Notes under the pieces: model-generated
Seen by the model: only the letters and a program-made list of their open reading frames with translations
The model's database searches: none
What the model was told of the DNA's origin: nothing
Made by a program: the position numbers and the translations under genes
Origin: Myxococcales bacterium
GTDB lineage: Bacteria > Myxococcota_A > Polyangia > Haliangiales > Haliangiaceae
Reading direction: 5' to 3'
Assembly (NCBI GenBank): GCA_947483555.1
Contig: CANKMW010000065.1
Coordinates: forward strand, 1 to 51,569
DNA: 51,569 bases
Shown: positions 37,419-46,123 of the stretch, piece after piece
Position numbering within the stretch: position 1 is the stretch's first letter
Layout: the number at the start of each line of letters is the position of its first letter

Positions 37419-38033
37419 CTAGCGCGGCGGGCGGCCGACCGTCGGTGCCACCACCGTGGCGGCGGCGCCGTCGCGCGCGTCGGCGCGCAGCTCGAGCTCG
37501 TAGCGGTAGCCGTCGTCGTCCTGCTGCAGCGTCAGGGCCAGCTCGGTGCCGGTCGCGAACCGCAGGCGCAGCGTGCTCGCGCCGAGCTGGCTGCTGGTCG
37601 CAACCACGTGGCCGGCCGGGATCGGCAGGTCCCAGCGCTGGCGCGCGAAGGTGACCCCGTCGCCGGAGTCCTGGTCGCGCGCGTGCAGGCTGCCGTCGCG
37701 CAGCTCGAACACGACGTGGGGCGACGGCCCGGTGTTGGACGCCCAGGCCTGGACCTCCAGGATCGTCGGCACGTCGGCGACCCGCTCGAACTCCACCGTC
37801 CCACCGTAGGGGCTCGACAGGCTCAGCGTCACCAAAGTGGGCGCCGGCCGCTCCGGTGGTGGCGTTGGCGCGGGAGCGATCACGGGCGCCGCCGCCGGGG
37901 GCGACGCCGTCGGCGCGGGTTCTGGCGTCGGCGCGGGTCCTGGCGGCGGCGCGGGTCGCGTCGCCGGCGCCGACGGCCCGCCGCACGCGGCGAGCAGAAG
38001 CGCGATCGAGGTAGCCAGCCGCGCAGGTGCCAT
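37419..38033 (-). CDS. Pro-rich lipoprotein
   Basis: A 204-aa lipoprotein with lipobox LAAC near residue 17. A disordered Pro/Ala/Thr linker spans about 20-65. A C-terminal beta-rich domain of about 130 residues follows (GGTVEFERVADVPTILEVQAW, LRLRFATGTELALTL). No enzyme motif is found. It is 22 bp downstream of the beta-lactamase-like gene and may be co-transcribed with it. The linker suggests that the domain is held away from the membrane. Confidence 0.7.
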   Translation of the reverse strand: MAPARLATSIALLLAACGGPSAPATRPAPPPGPAPTPEPAPTASPPAAAPVIAPAPTPPPERPAPTLVTLSLSSPYGGTVEFERVADVPTILEVQAWASNTGPSPHVVFELRDGSLHARDQDSGDGVTFARQRWDLPIPAGHVVATSSQLGASTLRLRFATGTELALTLQQDDDGYRYELELRADARDGAAATVVAPTVGRPPR

Positions 38034-38055
38034 CGTCGCACGATACACCGCGGGG

Positions 38056-38964
38056 TCAGTCGTCGGGCGCGGTGAACAGCCCGAGTCGCGCCAGCGCACC
38101 CTTGCAGAACGCCATGCGATGAGAGCGCACGGCATCGAAGTCGCCGGGATCCTCGAGCCAGCACGCGAACACGTGCGCGCCGTCAGCGCGTTCGACCCAT
38201 CCGACCAGCCACGCGGTCCAGGGCGCCTTGCCCTCCCGGGCGGTGCCGGTCTTCCAGTGCAGGGTGGTGGCGGCCCCCGCCTCGGTGGGCAGCGCGGCGC
38301 GGACGATCTCCTGCGCGCGCGCCGAGACCGGCAACGTGCCGGCGAGCAGGCGCGACAGGAAGTCGACCTGCTCGACCGCGGAGATGGCCAGCCCACCGCC
38401 TTCGAGCCAGAAGCGGTCGAGGCCGCCGGTCATCGTGCGGTTGCCGTAGCCGAGGGCGTCGAGGTGCGTCTGCATGCGCGGCGCGCCGATCTGCGTCGCC
38501 AGGCGGCGGAACAGTGGCACCGCCGAGATCCGCATCGCCTCGCGCAGCGGCAGGTCGCGATCCCAGCCGTCGGGCCAGTGTGACTGGTGCGGGTAGGCGG
38601 TGGCGTCGTAGGTCATCACCGTATCCGGACCGTCGAGCAGGCCGACGTCGGCGCCGATGAGGGCGGTGGGGATCTTGAAGGTCGATGCCGGTCGAAGCCG
38701 GCGGGCACACCCGACGTCGTCGGATTGCCGGGTCGTCCCGTCCGGCGCGCGGACGACGATGCAGCTGGGCAGATCGGTCAGCCCGGCGACATCGATCCGA
38801 GCTCCGAGCCCGGCATCGGTTTCGGCTTCGGCGACGGTTTCGGTTTCGGCTACGGCATCGGCATCGGCATCGGCGACGGTTTCGGCTACGACGACGGCTT
38901 CGGCCTTCCGCCCCCTGCACGACGCCGCCGCCAGCAACAGCCAGATCAGGAGCATGGCTCGCAT
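38056..38964 (-). CDS. OXA-like class D beta-lactamase homologue, lipoprotein
   Basis: A 302-aa protein with all class D motifs: STFK (Ser94, Lys97), SAV (Ser147-Val149), a YGN motif, FWLEGG, and KTGTA (Lys238-Gly240) followed by VGWVE. It may hydrolyse beta-lactams or act on peptidoglycan; activity is not shown. The N-terminus has a lipobox (AAASC), so it is probably membrane-anchored, then an acidic repetitive linker rich in ET, DA and EA encoded by a GTTTCGG-type repeat. The ATG at 38964 was preferred over one at 38997. Such an anchored form is unusual for class D enzymes. Confidence 0.88.
   Translation of the reverse strand: MRAMLLIWLLLAAASCRGRKAEAVVVAETVADADADAVAETETVAEAETDAGLGARIDVAGLTDLPSCIVVRAPDGTTRQSDDVGCARRLRPASTFKIPTALIGADVGLLDGPDTVMTYDATAYPHQSHWPDGWDRDLPLREAMRISAVPLFRRLATQIGAPRMQTHLDALGYGNRTMTGGLDRFWLEGGGLAISAVEQVDFLSRLLAGTLPVSARAQEIVRAALPTEAGAATTLHWKTGTAREGKAPWTAWLVGWVERADGAHVFACWLEDPGDFDAVRSHRMAFCKGALARLGLFTAPDD
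38811..38911. repeat. Degenerate GGTTTCGG/GGCATC repeat
   Basis: About 100 bp of mixed 6-bp units (GGTTTC, GGCTTC, GGCATC, GGCGAC) in the N-terminal linker of the class D beta-lactamase gene. They encode alternating Glu/Thr/Ala/Asp on the coding strand. It belongs to the same sequence family as the repeats at 35.6, 40.9 and 51.0 kb. Confidence 0.75.
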
Positions 38965-39008
38965 GGGTTGCTGCAACGCGTGGTCGCGGTCCGCCATTCC
39001 TCGGCTGC

Positions 39009-39638
39009 TCAGCGCGTGACCGTCACCGCCAGCGAGAAGCATCCTGCCGCGCCGGCGGTCGGCGCATCGACGACCACGTAGTAGGTGCCGGCGGTCGCGA
39101 TCGTCTCGGTGACCTGCGCGAACGCGGCGCCGCCGCCAATGCAGCTGGCGGTGGCGTTGCACGCGTTGATCACGTAGACGTGGCCGATCCAGGCCTGCGG
39201 CGACAGCGTCACCACGAGCGAGTCGGCGGCGGCGAGCGTCAGGCGGTAGATCGCATCCGCGCCGGGCTCGGGCGACTCGGTGCAGCCCGGCAAGGTCGAC
39301 GGGGTGAGGTCGCTGGTGTAGCCGGTCGTGTTGCCGTACGCGATGGTGCCGCCCGGCGCGAGCGCTGCGGCGGTCAGGTCGATCGCGGCGCCGCAGCCGT
39401 CGTTGGGGGGTGCCATGGCCGCCAGCTCGCACACGCCGGCGTCGGGACCGAGGCCGTCGCCCGGCGCGGCGTCGGCGTCGGCGCCGCCGGCGGTGCAAAC
39501 CTGGTTCACGCACGCGTAGCCGTCAGGACAGCGCGGCGACGCCGGCGGGCAGCGCAGGCTGGTACCGCCGTAATCGGCGTCGAAGCTGCAACCGGTCGCC
39601 GCGAGGGCGGCGACCAGCGTATGGATCCAGGGGCGCAC
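39009..39638 (-). CDS. Cys-rich lipoprotein with PPC-like domain
   Basis: A 209-aa lipoprotein. The lipobox LAATGC lies near residue 15. A Cys-rich stretch (CPPASPRCPDGYACVNQVC) of a type common in myxobacterial exported proteins follows, then an Ala/Asp/Gly linker. The C-terminal half is a beta-sandwich-like region resembling pre-peptidase C-terminal domains (YRLTLAAADSLVVTLSP, AGTYYVVVDAP). The GTG at 39638 was chosen since it starts the signal sequence. It is divergent from the kinase gene at 39687 across 48 bp with a perfect palindrome. Confidence 0.7.
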   Translation of the reverse strand: MRPWIHTLVAALAATGCSFDADYGGTSLRCPPASPRCPDGYACVNQVCTAGGADADAAPGDGLGPDAGVCELAAMAPPNDGCGAAIDLTAAALAPGGTIAYGNTTGYTSDLTPSTLPGCTESPEPGADAIYRLTLAAADSLVVTLSPQAWIGHVYVINACNATASCIGGGAAFAQVTETIATAGTYYVVVDAPTAGAAGCFSLAVTVTR

Positions 39639-39646
39639 GGTGTAGA

Positions 39647-39660
39647 CTCGGCGCGCCGAG
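39647..39660. promoter_or_regulatory. Perfect 14-bp palindrome between divergent genes
   Basis: CTCGGCGCGCCGAG lies in the 48-bp gap between the GTG at 39638 and the ATG at 39687. It is fully self-complementary and placed where an operator for both genes would sit. In GC-rich DNA chance palindromes occur, so this is only suggestive. Confidence 0.35.
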
Positions 39661-39686
39661 CGTACCAGCGCGTGCTCGTCGACGTG

Positions 39687-41150
39687 ATGTCCAAGATCGC
39701 TCCGCATTCGATCGGGCGCTACGAGGTGGTGGCGCCGCTCGCCACCGGTGGCATGGGCGAGCTGTTCCTGGCCCGGCGCTCGGGCGCCGCCGGCTTCGCG
39801 CGTCTGGTGGTGCTCAAGCGCCTGCGCCCCGAGCTCGGCGCCACCGCGACCTACCGCGACATGTTCTTCGACGAGGCCCGGCTGGCGGCGCGGCTGACTC
39901 ACCCCAACGTGTGCGAGGTCTACGATCTCGAGGAGCACGGCGACGACCACTACCTCGCCATGCCCTACCTCGAAGGCGTGGCGGCGACCGAGCTGCTGGC
40001 GCCGCCCGAGCCGCTCGATGTCGAGCACGTCCGCCTGGTTGCGGGCATCCTGATCCAGGTCTGCGATGGCCTGCACCACGCGCACGAGCTGTGCGGCGAC
40101 GACGGTGCGCCGCTCGGGGTCGTCCACCGCGACGTGTCGCCGGGCAACGTCTTCGTCACCACCGACGGCGTGGTCAAGCTGCTCGACTTCGGGGTCGCCA
40201 AGGTGCGGGGCGCCACCGCGGTCACCGAGCAGGGCGTGGTCAAAGGCAAGCTCGCGTACATGGCGCCCGAGCAGCTCGCCGGCGGCGCGATCGATCGGCG
40301 GGCCGATCTGTTCTGCGTCGGCATCCTGGGCTGGGAGGGGCTGTGCGGGCGGCCGCTGTTCGCGCGCGCGTCGGCGAGCCTGACCGCGGCCGCCGTGCTC
40401 GATGAGCCGATCGCCCGCGTCGACGCCATCGGCGTGCCGGCCGCGCTCGCCGACCTGCTCGATCGGGTCCTGTCCCGCGATCCTCGCCGCCGCCCGGCCT
40501 CCGCCGCCGCGCTGCGCGACGAGGTCGACGCCGCCATGGTGTCGCTGGGTGGCCCGGCGCGTCCCACCGACCTCGCCCGCGCCATCGCCAACCGCTGCGC
40601 CGACACCATCGCGGCTCAGCGCGACCGGGTCCGTGGTGTGGCGGTGGCGTCGCCGCCGGTCGGTATTCCCACGGTGCCGGCGCGGCCCGACGCGCTGCCG
40701 ACGACGCCGTGGGCTCGGGCCCCACGGTCACGCACGCCCTGGCTGGTCGCCGGCGGGCTCGGGCTGGCGACCGTCGTGACGCTGGTGTGGATCGTCGGGC
40801 GGGGAGACGGTGCGTCGCGGGTGAGCGGGGAGGGAGCTGCGGATGCGGCCGCGGTTTCGGTTTCGGCTCCGGTTTCGGCTCCGGTTTCGGCTCCGGTTTC
40901 GGCTCCGGTTTCGGCTCCGGTTTCGGGCCCGGGGCACGGCCGCGGCCCGGGCACCATCAGCATCGACTCGACACCGTGGGCCGAGCTGTACATCGACGGC
41001 AAGCGAGTCGGCATCACGCCTTACATCGACAAGCCGCTCGCCGCCGGCAAGCATCGTGTCCGCGCGGTGCTCGAAGATGGCCGCGCCCGCACCTTCTCGG
41101 TCACCGTGCCCGCGGGCCGCAGCGCGCCGCCGAGGAACCTGCGATGGTGA
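39687..41150 (+). CDS. Ser/Thr kinase with TM helix and PEGA domain
   Basis: A 487-aa protein. The kinase domain spans about 11-280: glycine loop ATGGMG, Lys44, catalytic loop HRDVSPGN (147-154) with Ser151 where Lys is usual, DFG at 167-169, and MAPEQ in the activation segment. The Lys-to-Ser change is common in myxobacterial kinases and need not abolish activity. A TM helix near residues 352-372 is followed by a VSAP repeat linker and a C-terminal PEGA domain (TPWAELYIDGKRVGITP). The ATG at 39687 overlaps a GTG 3 nt upstream. The next gene starts within its last codons. Confidence 0.9.
   Translation: MSKIAPHSIGRYEVVAPLATGGMGELFLARRSGAAGFARLVVLKRLRPELGATATYRDMFFDEARLAARLTHPNVCEVYDLEEHGDDHYLAMPYLEGVAATELLAPPEPLDVEHVRLVAGILIQVCDGLHHAHELCGDDGAPLGVVHRDVSPGNVFVTTDGVVKLLDFGVAKVRGATAVTEQGVVKGKLAYMAPEQLAGGAIDRRADLFCVGILGWEGLCGRPLFARASASLTAAAVLDEPIARVDAIGVPAALADLLDRVLSRDPRRRPASAAALRDEVDAAMVSLGGPARPTDLARAIANRCADTIAAQRDRVRGVAVASPPVGIPTVPARPDALPTTPWARAPRSRTPWLVAGGLGLATVVTLVWIVGRGDGASRVSGEGAADAAAVSVSAPVSAPVSAPVSAPVSAPVSGPGHGRGPGTISIDSTPWAELYIDGKRVGITPYIDKPLAAGKHRVRAVLEDGRARTFSVTVPAGRSAPPRNLRW
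40853..40927 (+). repeat. 12-bp minisatellite in the kinase linker
   Basis: Five tandem copies of GGTTTCGGCTCC, plus partial copies at both ends, code for the VSAP linker between the TM helix and the PEGA domain. The unit differs from the nth repeat (GGTTTCGGCGTC) by two bases and is read in a different frame. Confidence 0.9.
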
Positions 41151-42142
41151 GGGCGATGGTGACGCTCCGCCTCACCGCGACGGCGATCCTCGGCGTCGCG
41201 CTGCTCCTGTCGTCCGCCCACGCCGACGACGCCGCGGTCGCCGACGCGATCGCGCGGGTGCGCGGCGAACGAGCCGCGCTGCGCTATCGCGACGCGCTGG
41301 CAGCCGTCGACGCGGCCCTCGCCCTCGGCCGCGCCTCGCCTATCCAGCTCGTCGAACTCTACCGCACCGCCGGCGAGCTCGCCGGCGGCCTCGACGAGCC
41401 GACCTCGGCGCAGCGCTGGTTCGCGCGCTGGCTGGCCCTGGTCCCCGCCGGACGCTTGCCCGCCGGGGCCTCGCCCAAGCTCCGCGCGCCGCTCGATGCC
41501 GCCCGCGCCGAGCTCGCCGGCCGCTCGCTCGCGCTCACCGTCACCGACAGCGCCAACGGCACCGTCACGATCGCGATCGACGGCGATGTGATCGGCATGG
41601 TGCGTGCGGTGCGGATCCGCTCCACCGACGGCAGCGGCGTCACCCAGCAAGGTCTGCCCGGTGCGCCGATGACGTTGCCTTCGCCCGCGGCCGGGACGGC
41701 GCTGGTGGCCGCCGCGCTCGACGAGCACGACAACGAGCTCCTGGTGCGGCCAATCCCACCGGCGCTGGCAACCAGGCGCGGCGGTTTCGCCGCCGGCGAC
41801 CTGCCGCTCTACGCCCGCTGGCACCCGTGGGCCGCGGGCGCGGTCGCGTTGACAGCCACCGGCGGCGGCTTCGCATGGCGCGCCGGCGTGGCCCAGGACG
41901 AGTTCGATCGGCTGCGCGCCGACAGCATCACGCACACCTTCGCCGAGCTCGAGACGGTGCGCCGGCGCGGCGAGCGTCACGCGCTGGTCGCCAACCTCGC
42001 CTTCGGCGCCGCGGCGGCGACCGCGGTGGTCGCGGTCGTCCTCGCCGTGCGTGGCGGCTCCGCGCCTGAGGCGGCCCGGGTCGTCATCGGCCCGACCCTG
42101 GCGCCCGATCACGCCGGCGTGGCGCTGGCCGGCTGGTTCTGA
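41144..42142 (+). CDS. Exported membrane protein paired with kinase
   Basis: A 332-aa protein with a signal peptide (to about residue 28, SSAHADD). A helical TPR-like part follows (ALRYRDALAAVDAALALGRA), then a beta-rich domain with a TVTIAIDGDVIG segment, and two hydrophobic helices (near 225 and 290) around a charged helical segment. Myxobacteria often encode such TPR/PEGA-like proteins next to kinases, where they may sense envelope state. The ATG at 41144 lies inside the last codons of the kinase gene. Its 3' end overlaps the convergent MFS gene by 34 bp. Confidence 0.7.
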   Translation: MVRAMVTLRLTATAILGVALLLSSAHADDAAVADAIARVRGERAALRYRDALAAVDAALALGRASPIQLVELYRTAGELAGGLDEPTSAQRWFARWLALVPAGRLPAGASPKLRAPLDAARAELAGRSLALTVTDSANGTVTIAIDGDVIGMVRAVRIRSTDGSGVTQQGLPGAPMTLPSPAAGTALVAAALDEHDNELLVRPIPPALATRRGGFAAGDLPLYARWHPWAAGAVALTATGGGFAWRAGVAQDEFDRLRADSITHTFAELETVRRRGERHALVANLAFGAAAATAVVAVVLAVRGGSAPEAARVVIGPTLAPDHAGVALAGWF

Positions 42143-43320
42143 ACCACCGCCCGCCCGCCGACCAGCACCGCGGTTGCGAGCACGGCCAGGAACCCGCCGG
42201 CGACGACGACGATCGCGCTGCCCATGGTCCAGCCGCTGGCCTCGGCCAGCGCCGGGATGCCGGGCGCCACGAACGCCGCCACCATGGCGCCGGCGTGGTA
42301 CGCGATGCCGACCGCGCGCGCGCGCACCGCGGCCGGGAACAGATCGGTCAGCACCAGCGGCACCACGCCGGTGAAGCCGACGCCGAGCGCGCCGGCGAGG
42401 AACGCGCCCACGCCGAGCCCGCCCGGCACCGCGCCGACGTACAGCGGCAAGATCGGCAGCGCCAGGAGCGCGGGCACGGCGATCACCGCCCGCACGCCGT
42501 AGGTGGTCGCCGCCCAGCCGGTGGCCACCGCGCCGCACAGCATGCCGATGTTGAACACCGCCATCAGGCTCCAGCGCTGCGAGGGGCCGAGCCCGTGATC
42601 GCCGGCCAGCATGAGCGCGTAGCCGCTGGTCAGGGCGTAGTAGACGCCGAAGCCGAGCGCCATCAGGAGCGACGCCGACACCAGCTTGCCCATCACCGGC
42701 GCCAGCGGTGCCAGCGGCAAGCGGGCGTCCTTGCGCGGGTGGCTCTCGGGCACCAGCCAGCGGATCGGCAGCGCCAGCAGCGCCGGCGCGACCGCGACCA
42801 CGAACAGCGCCCGCCAGCCGAACGCCGGCACCACCACCGCCGACGCCAGCGCTGCGAGCAGGAAGCCGATCGCCCAGCTGCCCTGCAAGATCCCGGACGC
42901 CAGGCCCTTGCTGCGCGCCGGCCAGCTCTCCATGGCCAGCGTCGAGCCCGCGGTCCACTCGGCGCCCATGCCGAAGCCGAACAGCGTCCGCAGGATGATC
43001 ACCCACGCGAAGCTGGGCGCCAGCGCCACCAGACCATCGAAGACGGCGAACCACACCAGCGACAGCATCAGCGGCAGCTTGCGGCCCCACCGATCGGCCA
43101 TCGCGCCGGCGGCGACCCCGCCGCCGAACCGGAGCAGCAACGTCAGCGTCAAGGATCCCATGACCGCGGTCTGGCTGACGCCGAACTCCTTCGCGATCTC
43201 GGGTGCGACGATGAGGTAGATCGTGAAGTCGAAGGCGTCGAGCACCCAGCCCAGCCAGGCCGCGGTGAAGGCCATCCACTGGCCGCGCGACGGCTCCTTC
43301 CACCACGCCGGCTCCTTCAC
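42109..43320 (-). CDS. MFS transporter, aromatic/organic acid symporter-like
   Basis: A 403-aa protein with 12 predicted TM helices. TM1 carries WLGWVLDAFDFTIY, the acidic pattern seen in AAHS-type acid:H+ symporters and NanT-like carriers. The MFS loop motif DRWGRK and an LFGFGMGAEWTAG segment are present. It probably imports an organic acid or sugar acid with protons. The GTG at 43320 overlaps the esterase stop as GTGA, and the esterase-porin-lipase order suggests uptake of ester-hydrolysis products. Confidence 0.88.
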   Translation of the reverse strand: MKEPAWWKEPSRGQWMAFTAAWLGWVLDAFDFTIYLIVAPEIAKEFGVSQTAVMGSLTLTLLLRFGGGVAAGAMADRWGRKLPLMLSLVWFAVFDGLVALAPSFAWVIILRTLFGFGMGAEWTAGSTLAMESWPARSKGLASGILQGSWAIGFLLAALASAVVVPAFGWRALFVVAVAPALLALPIRWLVPESHPRKDARLPLAPLAPVMGKLVSASLLMALGFGVYYALTSGYALMLAGDHGLGPSQRWSLMAVFNIGMLCGAVATGWAATTYGVRAVIAVPALLALPILPLYVGAVPGGLGVGAFLAGALGVGFTGVVPLVLTDLFPAAVRARAVGIAYHAGAMVAAFVAPGIPALAEASGWTMGSAIVVVAGGFLAVLATAVLVGGRAVVQNQPASATPA

Positions 43321-44795
43321 GACGGGCTCCCCGGCACGCGCCGTCGCCGCACGAAGCCGACCAGCAGCGCGACCAACCCACCGAGGCCGGTCGCGCTCGC
43401 CGCGCCGCCGCCGCTGCAGCCGCACGGGATCGGATCGACCCGGGTCGGATCGTCGGGGTTGCCATCGCCGTCGCCGACCATCACGTCGATCGAATCTGAC
43501 GCCGACACCTCCCAGCGGTCGTAGACGATGGCCTCGATGGTGTGGGCGCCGGCGGCGGCGTTGGCGGTCGGCCAGCGATAGCTGTACGGGGCGCTGCCGT
43601 CGGAGCCCTTGAGCACGCCGTCGACCTTGAACTCGACCCGGGCGACGCCGTCGCCGGCCGAGGCGTCGGCGGCGATGGTCACGCTGCCGTCGACCTCGTC
43701 GCCGTCGCCGGGCGCCGTGATCGTCACCGTCGGCGCACCGGGAACGGTGCCGCCGTCGGGTCCGGGGCCGGCGTCGGGCCCGGTGCCGGCGTCGGGCATG
43801 CCGCCATCGGACGGCGGTTCGACCGTGCCGCCGGTGATGCCGAAGAACAAGGCGGCGCGATATGCAGCACACATGCCGCGGTTCTCGATGTACGTGCCGC
43901 CGGTCGGTGGGCAGGCGCGGTCGGGATCGGCGCCCATGCTCACCGCGTGGCCCATGGCGGCGACCCGCCACGATTCGACGACGGTCGCGGCCCCGACCTT
44001 GTGGCGCGCTCGCTCGTGACCGGCGATGGTCGCGGTCTCGTCGGCGGTCTGGTCGGCGCCGAGCACGTTGGTCCACTGCTCGACCAGCTCGATCTGGTTG
44101 TCGGGGCTGACGATGGCGTCGCTGCTGCCGTGGAAGATGGCGACCCGCGGTCGGGCGCCGCTGTAGCCCGGGTAGGCGTTGCGCACCAGGTCACCCCACT
44201 CGGCCGGCGTCTTTTTCAGCTCGGCGTGGCTGGCGAGCGCCTGGCAGTTGTAGGCCCCGTTGACGGTGGTGGCGCAGCGGTAGGGGATGCCGGCCATGAC
44301 CGCACCGGCGGCGAACACGTCGGGCCAGGTGGCCAGCATGACGCTGGCGAACGCGGCGCCGGCGGAGAAGCCGGCCACGTAGACCCGCGCCGGATCGATG
44401 TCATGGTCGGTCTTCATCTTGTCGACCATCTGCTTGAGCGACAGGTTCTCGCCCTGACCGCGCACCAGGTTGGCCGGGTCGCCGTACTCGCCCGCCCAGT
44501 TGAAGCAGCGGATCGGGTTGTTGCCCGTGGCCTGCTCGGGGAACACCAGGTAGAAGCCGTACTGGTCGGCGAGCTGGGTCCATCCCACCAGCGCGGCGTC
44601 GGAGTGGGTCTGGCTGCAGCCGTGCATGAAGAGCACCAGGGGCGCGGCGGGCGCCGGCGTGGTCGGCCGGTAGCGCCACATCGTGAGCGCGCCCGGGTTG
44701 GAGCCGAAGCTGGTGACCTGCTCGAGGGTGCCCGCGGTGGCGGGCGGGGTGATGGCGATCGTCGCGATCGCCATGGCCAGGAGGGTGGTGCGCAT
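43317..44795 (-). CDS. PHB-depolymerase-type esterase with MYXO-CTERM-like end
   Basis: A 492-aa protein with a signal peptide (residues 1-21) and an alpha/beta-hydrolase domain of the PHB depolymerase/feruloyl esterase type at about 22-320. It shows the oxyanion region LFMHGCSQ, the nucleophile motif AGFSAGAAF, and a late MGHAV. A Pro/Asp/Gly linker leads to an Ig-like beta domain (VTITAPGDGDEVDGSVTI). The C-terminus (CGCSGGG, hydrophobic helix, RRRR) resembles the MYXO-CTERM cell-surface anchoring signal. It may therefore degrade polyesters or esters at the surface. The stop overlaps the MFS start by 4 nt. Confidence 0.87.
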   Translation of the reverse strand: MRTTLLAMAIATIAITPPATAGTLEQVTSFGSNPGALTMWRYRPTTPAPAAPLVLFMHGCSQTHSDAALVGWTQLADQYGFYLVFPEQATGNNPIRCFNWAGEYGDPANLVRGQGENLSLKQMVDKMKTDHDIDPARVYVAGFSAGAAFASVMLATWPDVFAAGAVMAGIPYRCATTVNGAYNCQALASHAELKKTPAEWGDLVRNAYPGYSGARPRVAIFHGSSDAIVSPDNQIELVEQWTNVLGADQTADETATIAGHERARHKVGAATVVESWRVAAMGHAVSMGADPDRACPPTGGTYIENRGMCAAYRAALFFGITGGTVEPPSDGGMPDAGTGPDAGPGPDGGTVPGAPTVTITAPGDGDEVDGSVTIAADASAGDGVARVEFKVDGVLKGSDGSAPYSYRWPTANAAAGAHTIEAIVYDRWEVSASDSIDVMVGDGDGNPDDPTRVDPIPCGCSGGGAASATGLGGLVALLVGFVRRRRVPGSPS

Positions 44796-44803
44796 GGTCG
44801 GCC

Positions 44804-46123
44804 TCAGATCTGGGTGCGGAGGGTCATGAAGAAGCTGCGTTCGCCGTCGACGGCGCAGCCGTCGCCGTCGAGATCCTCGCAGCGGCGATACACGGCGAAG
44901 CGGGCCCCGATCGCCGTGGTCTCGGCGAGCCAGTAGGTGGTGCCGACGTTGACGAACAGCTGATCGGCGAGCGCGCGCGCACCCTGGCGGTCGCGCACCA
45001 GCGAGACCTGCACGCCGGCGCCGGCCCGCCGTCCGCCGACGCGGGGGGCGTCGACGTCGAGGCCGCCGCCGACGCTGGTGCCGGTGTAGATCTCGCCTGA
45101 CAGGCGGGTGCCGTCGTCGGGATCGACGACCTCGTTCTGGACCATCGACGCGCTGGCGAAGGCCCGCAGCCGCCGATCGAGGAAGCGCGCCATCGCGGTG
45201 GCGCGCGCGTTGTAGCCATCGATGTTCTGATCGTCGCGGCGCGAGGTGTTGGTGTTGACCTGGAACATCTGCAGCGCGGCATGGACCGCGAATCGCTCGC
45301 GGTCGATCGAGACCGACGGCGTGACCATCACGAAGTGGTACTCGTCGGCCGGGAAGTTGGCGGCATCGCGGCCGACGTACTGGTAGGGCGCGAAGTAGAA
45401 GCGCGCGAAGGGCGGAAAGGTGCCGCCGACCACCAGGCTCGACGTCGTGCTCACCGGGTTGGCGGCGTTGACGGTCAGGCCGAGTCGGCCACCCGGGATC
45501 AACTCGACCTGGCCGAGCACGCCGTTGCCGCGATTGAAGCCGCTGGCCAGCAGCGAGCCGCGGGTGTAGCCGTCGGTGAGCAGCTGATCGAGGACGTGAT
45601 TGGACACGAAGTCGAGGCTGGCCGGGTCGGTGATGCGGCCGGCGTCGACGCGGTAGCGGCCGCGCTCGACGCGGACCAGCTGGTTGCGCACGCTCATCGC
45701 GGCCTGGCCCTCCCACGCGCTGGCGCCATGGGGGCCGGCGTTGGCCTCGAACTCGCTCTCGAGGTAGATGCCGGGTGCGACGCCGGCGCGCAGCCCGAAG
45801 CGCGACAGCGCCAGCGTGACCGCGCGGCCCTCGCGCTGGTCGCCGGGCCGGTTGACCAGCGCCTCGATCTCGAGTCCGCCGACCACCGCGGCGAACGGTC
45901 GGATCCACGGCTTGCCGTCGGTCACCAGCGGGTCGGTGCCCGGGTCGGTGTCGTCGGGAGCCACCGCGGCGTCGACGGTCGGCCCGCTGCTCGTCGCGGC
46001 GGCGGCGACCCGGGTCGGATCGGGCCGGACGACGGCTGCGGGTGCCGGGTCGTCGGCGGTCGCGAGCCGCGCGCCACTGGCGAGCGACAGCAGCACGACG
46101 AGCGTGGTGGTGGTGGCGGTCAC
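44804..46123 (-). CDS. Outer-membrane porin-like protein
   Basis: A 439-aa protein with a signal peptide (ending near SGARLATADD). After an Ala/Asp/Thr linker it is rich in alternating amphipathic strands with aromatic ends, and closes with FFMTLRTQI, a typical beta-barrel C-terminal strand. It resembles phosphate-selective-porin-like or other 16-strand barrels, but the exact family is not certain. The GTG start overlaps the lipase stop as GTGA. It may admit the products of the neighbouring esterases. Confidence 0.75.
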   Translation of the reverse strand: MTATTTTLVVLLSLASGARLATADDPAPAAVVRPDPTRVAAAATSSGPTVDAAVAPDDTDPGTDPLVTDGKPWIRPFAAVVGGLEIEALVNRPGDQREGRAVTLALSRFGLRAGVAPGIYLESEFEANAGPHGASAWEGQAAMSVRNQLVRVERGRYRVDAGRITDPASLDFVSNHVLDQLLTDGYTRGSLLASGFNRGNGVLGQVELIPGGRLGLTVNAANPVSTTSSLVVGGTFPPFARFYFAPYQYVGRDAANFPADEYHFVMVTPSVSIDRERFAVHAALQMFQVNTNTSRRDDQNIDGYNARATAMARFLDRRLRAFASASMVQNEVVDPDDGTRLSGEIYTGTSVGGGLDVDAPRVGGRRAGAGVQVSLVRDRQGARALADQLFVNVGTTYWLAETTAIGARFAVYRRCEDLDGDGCAVDGERSFFMTLRTQI

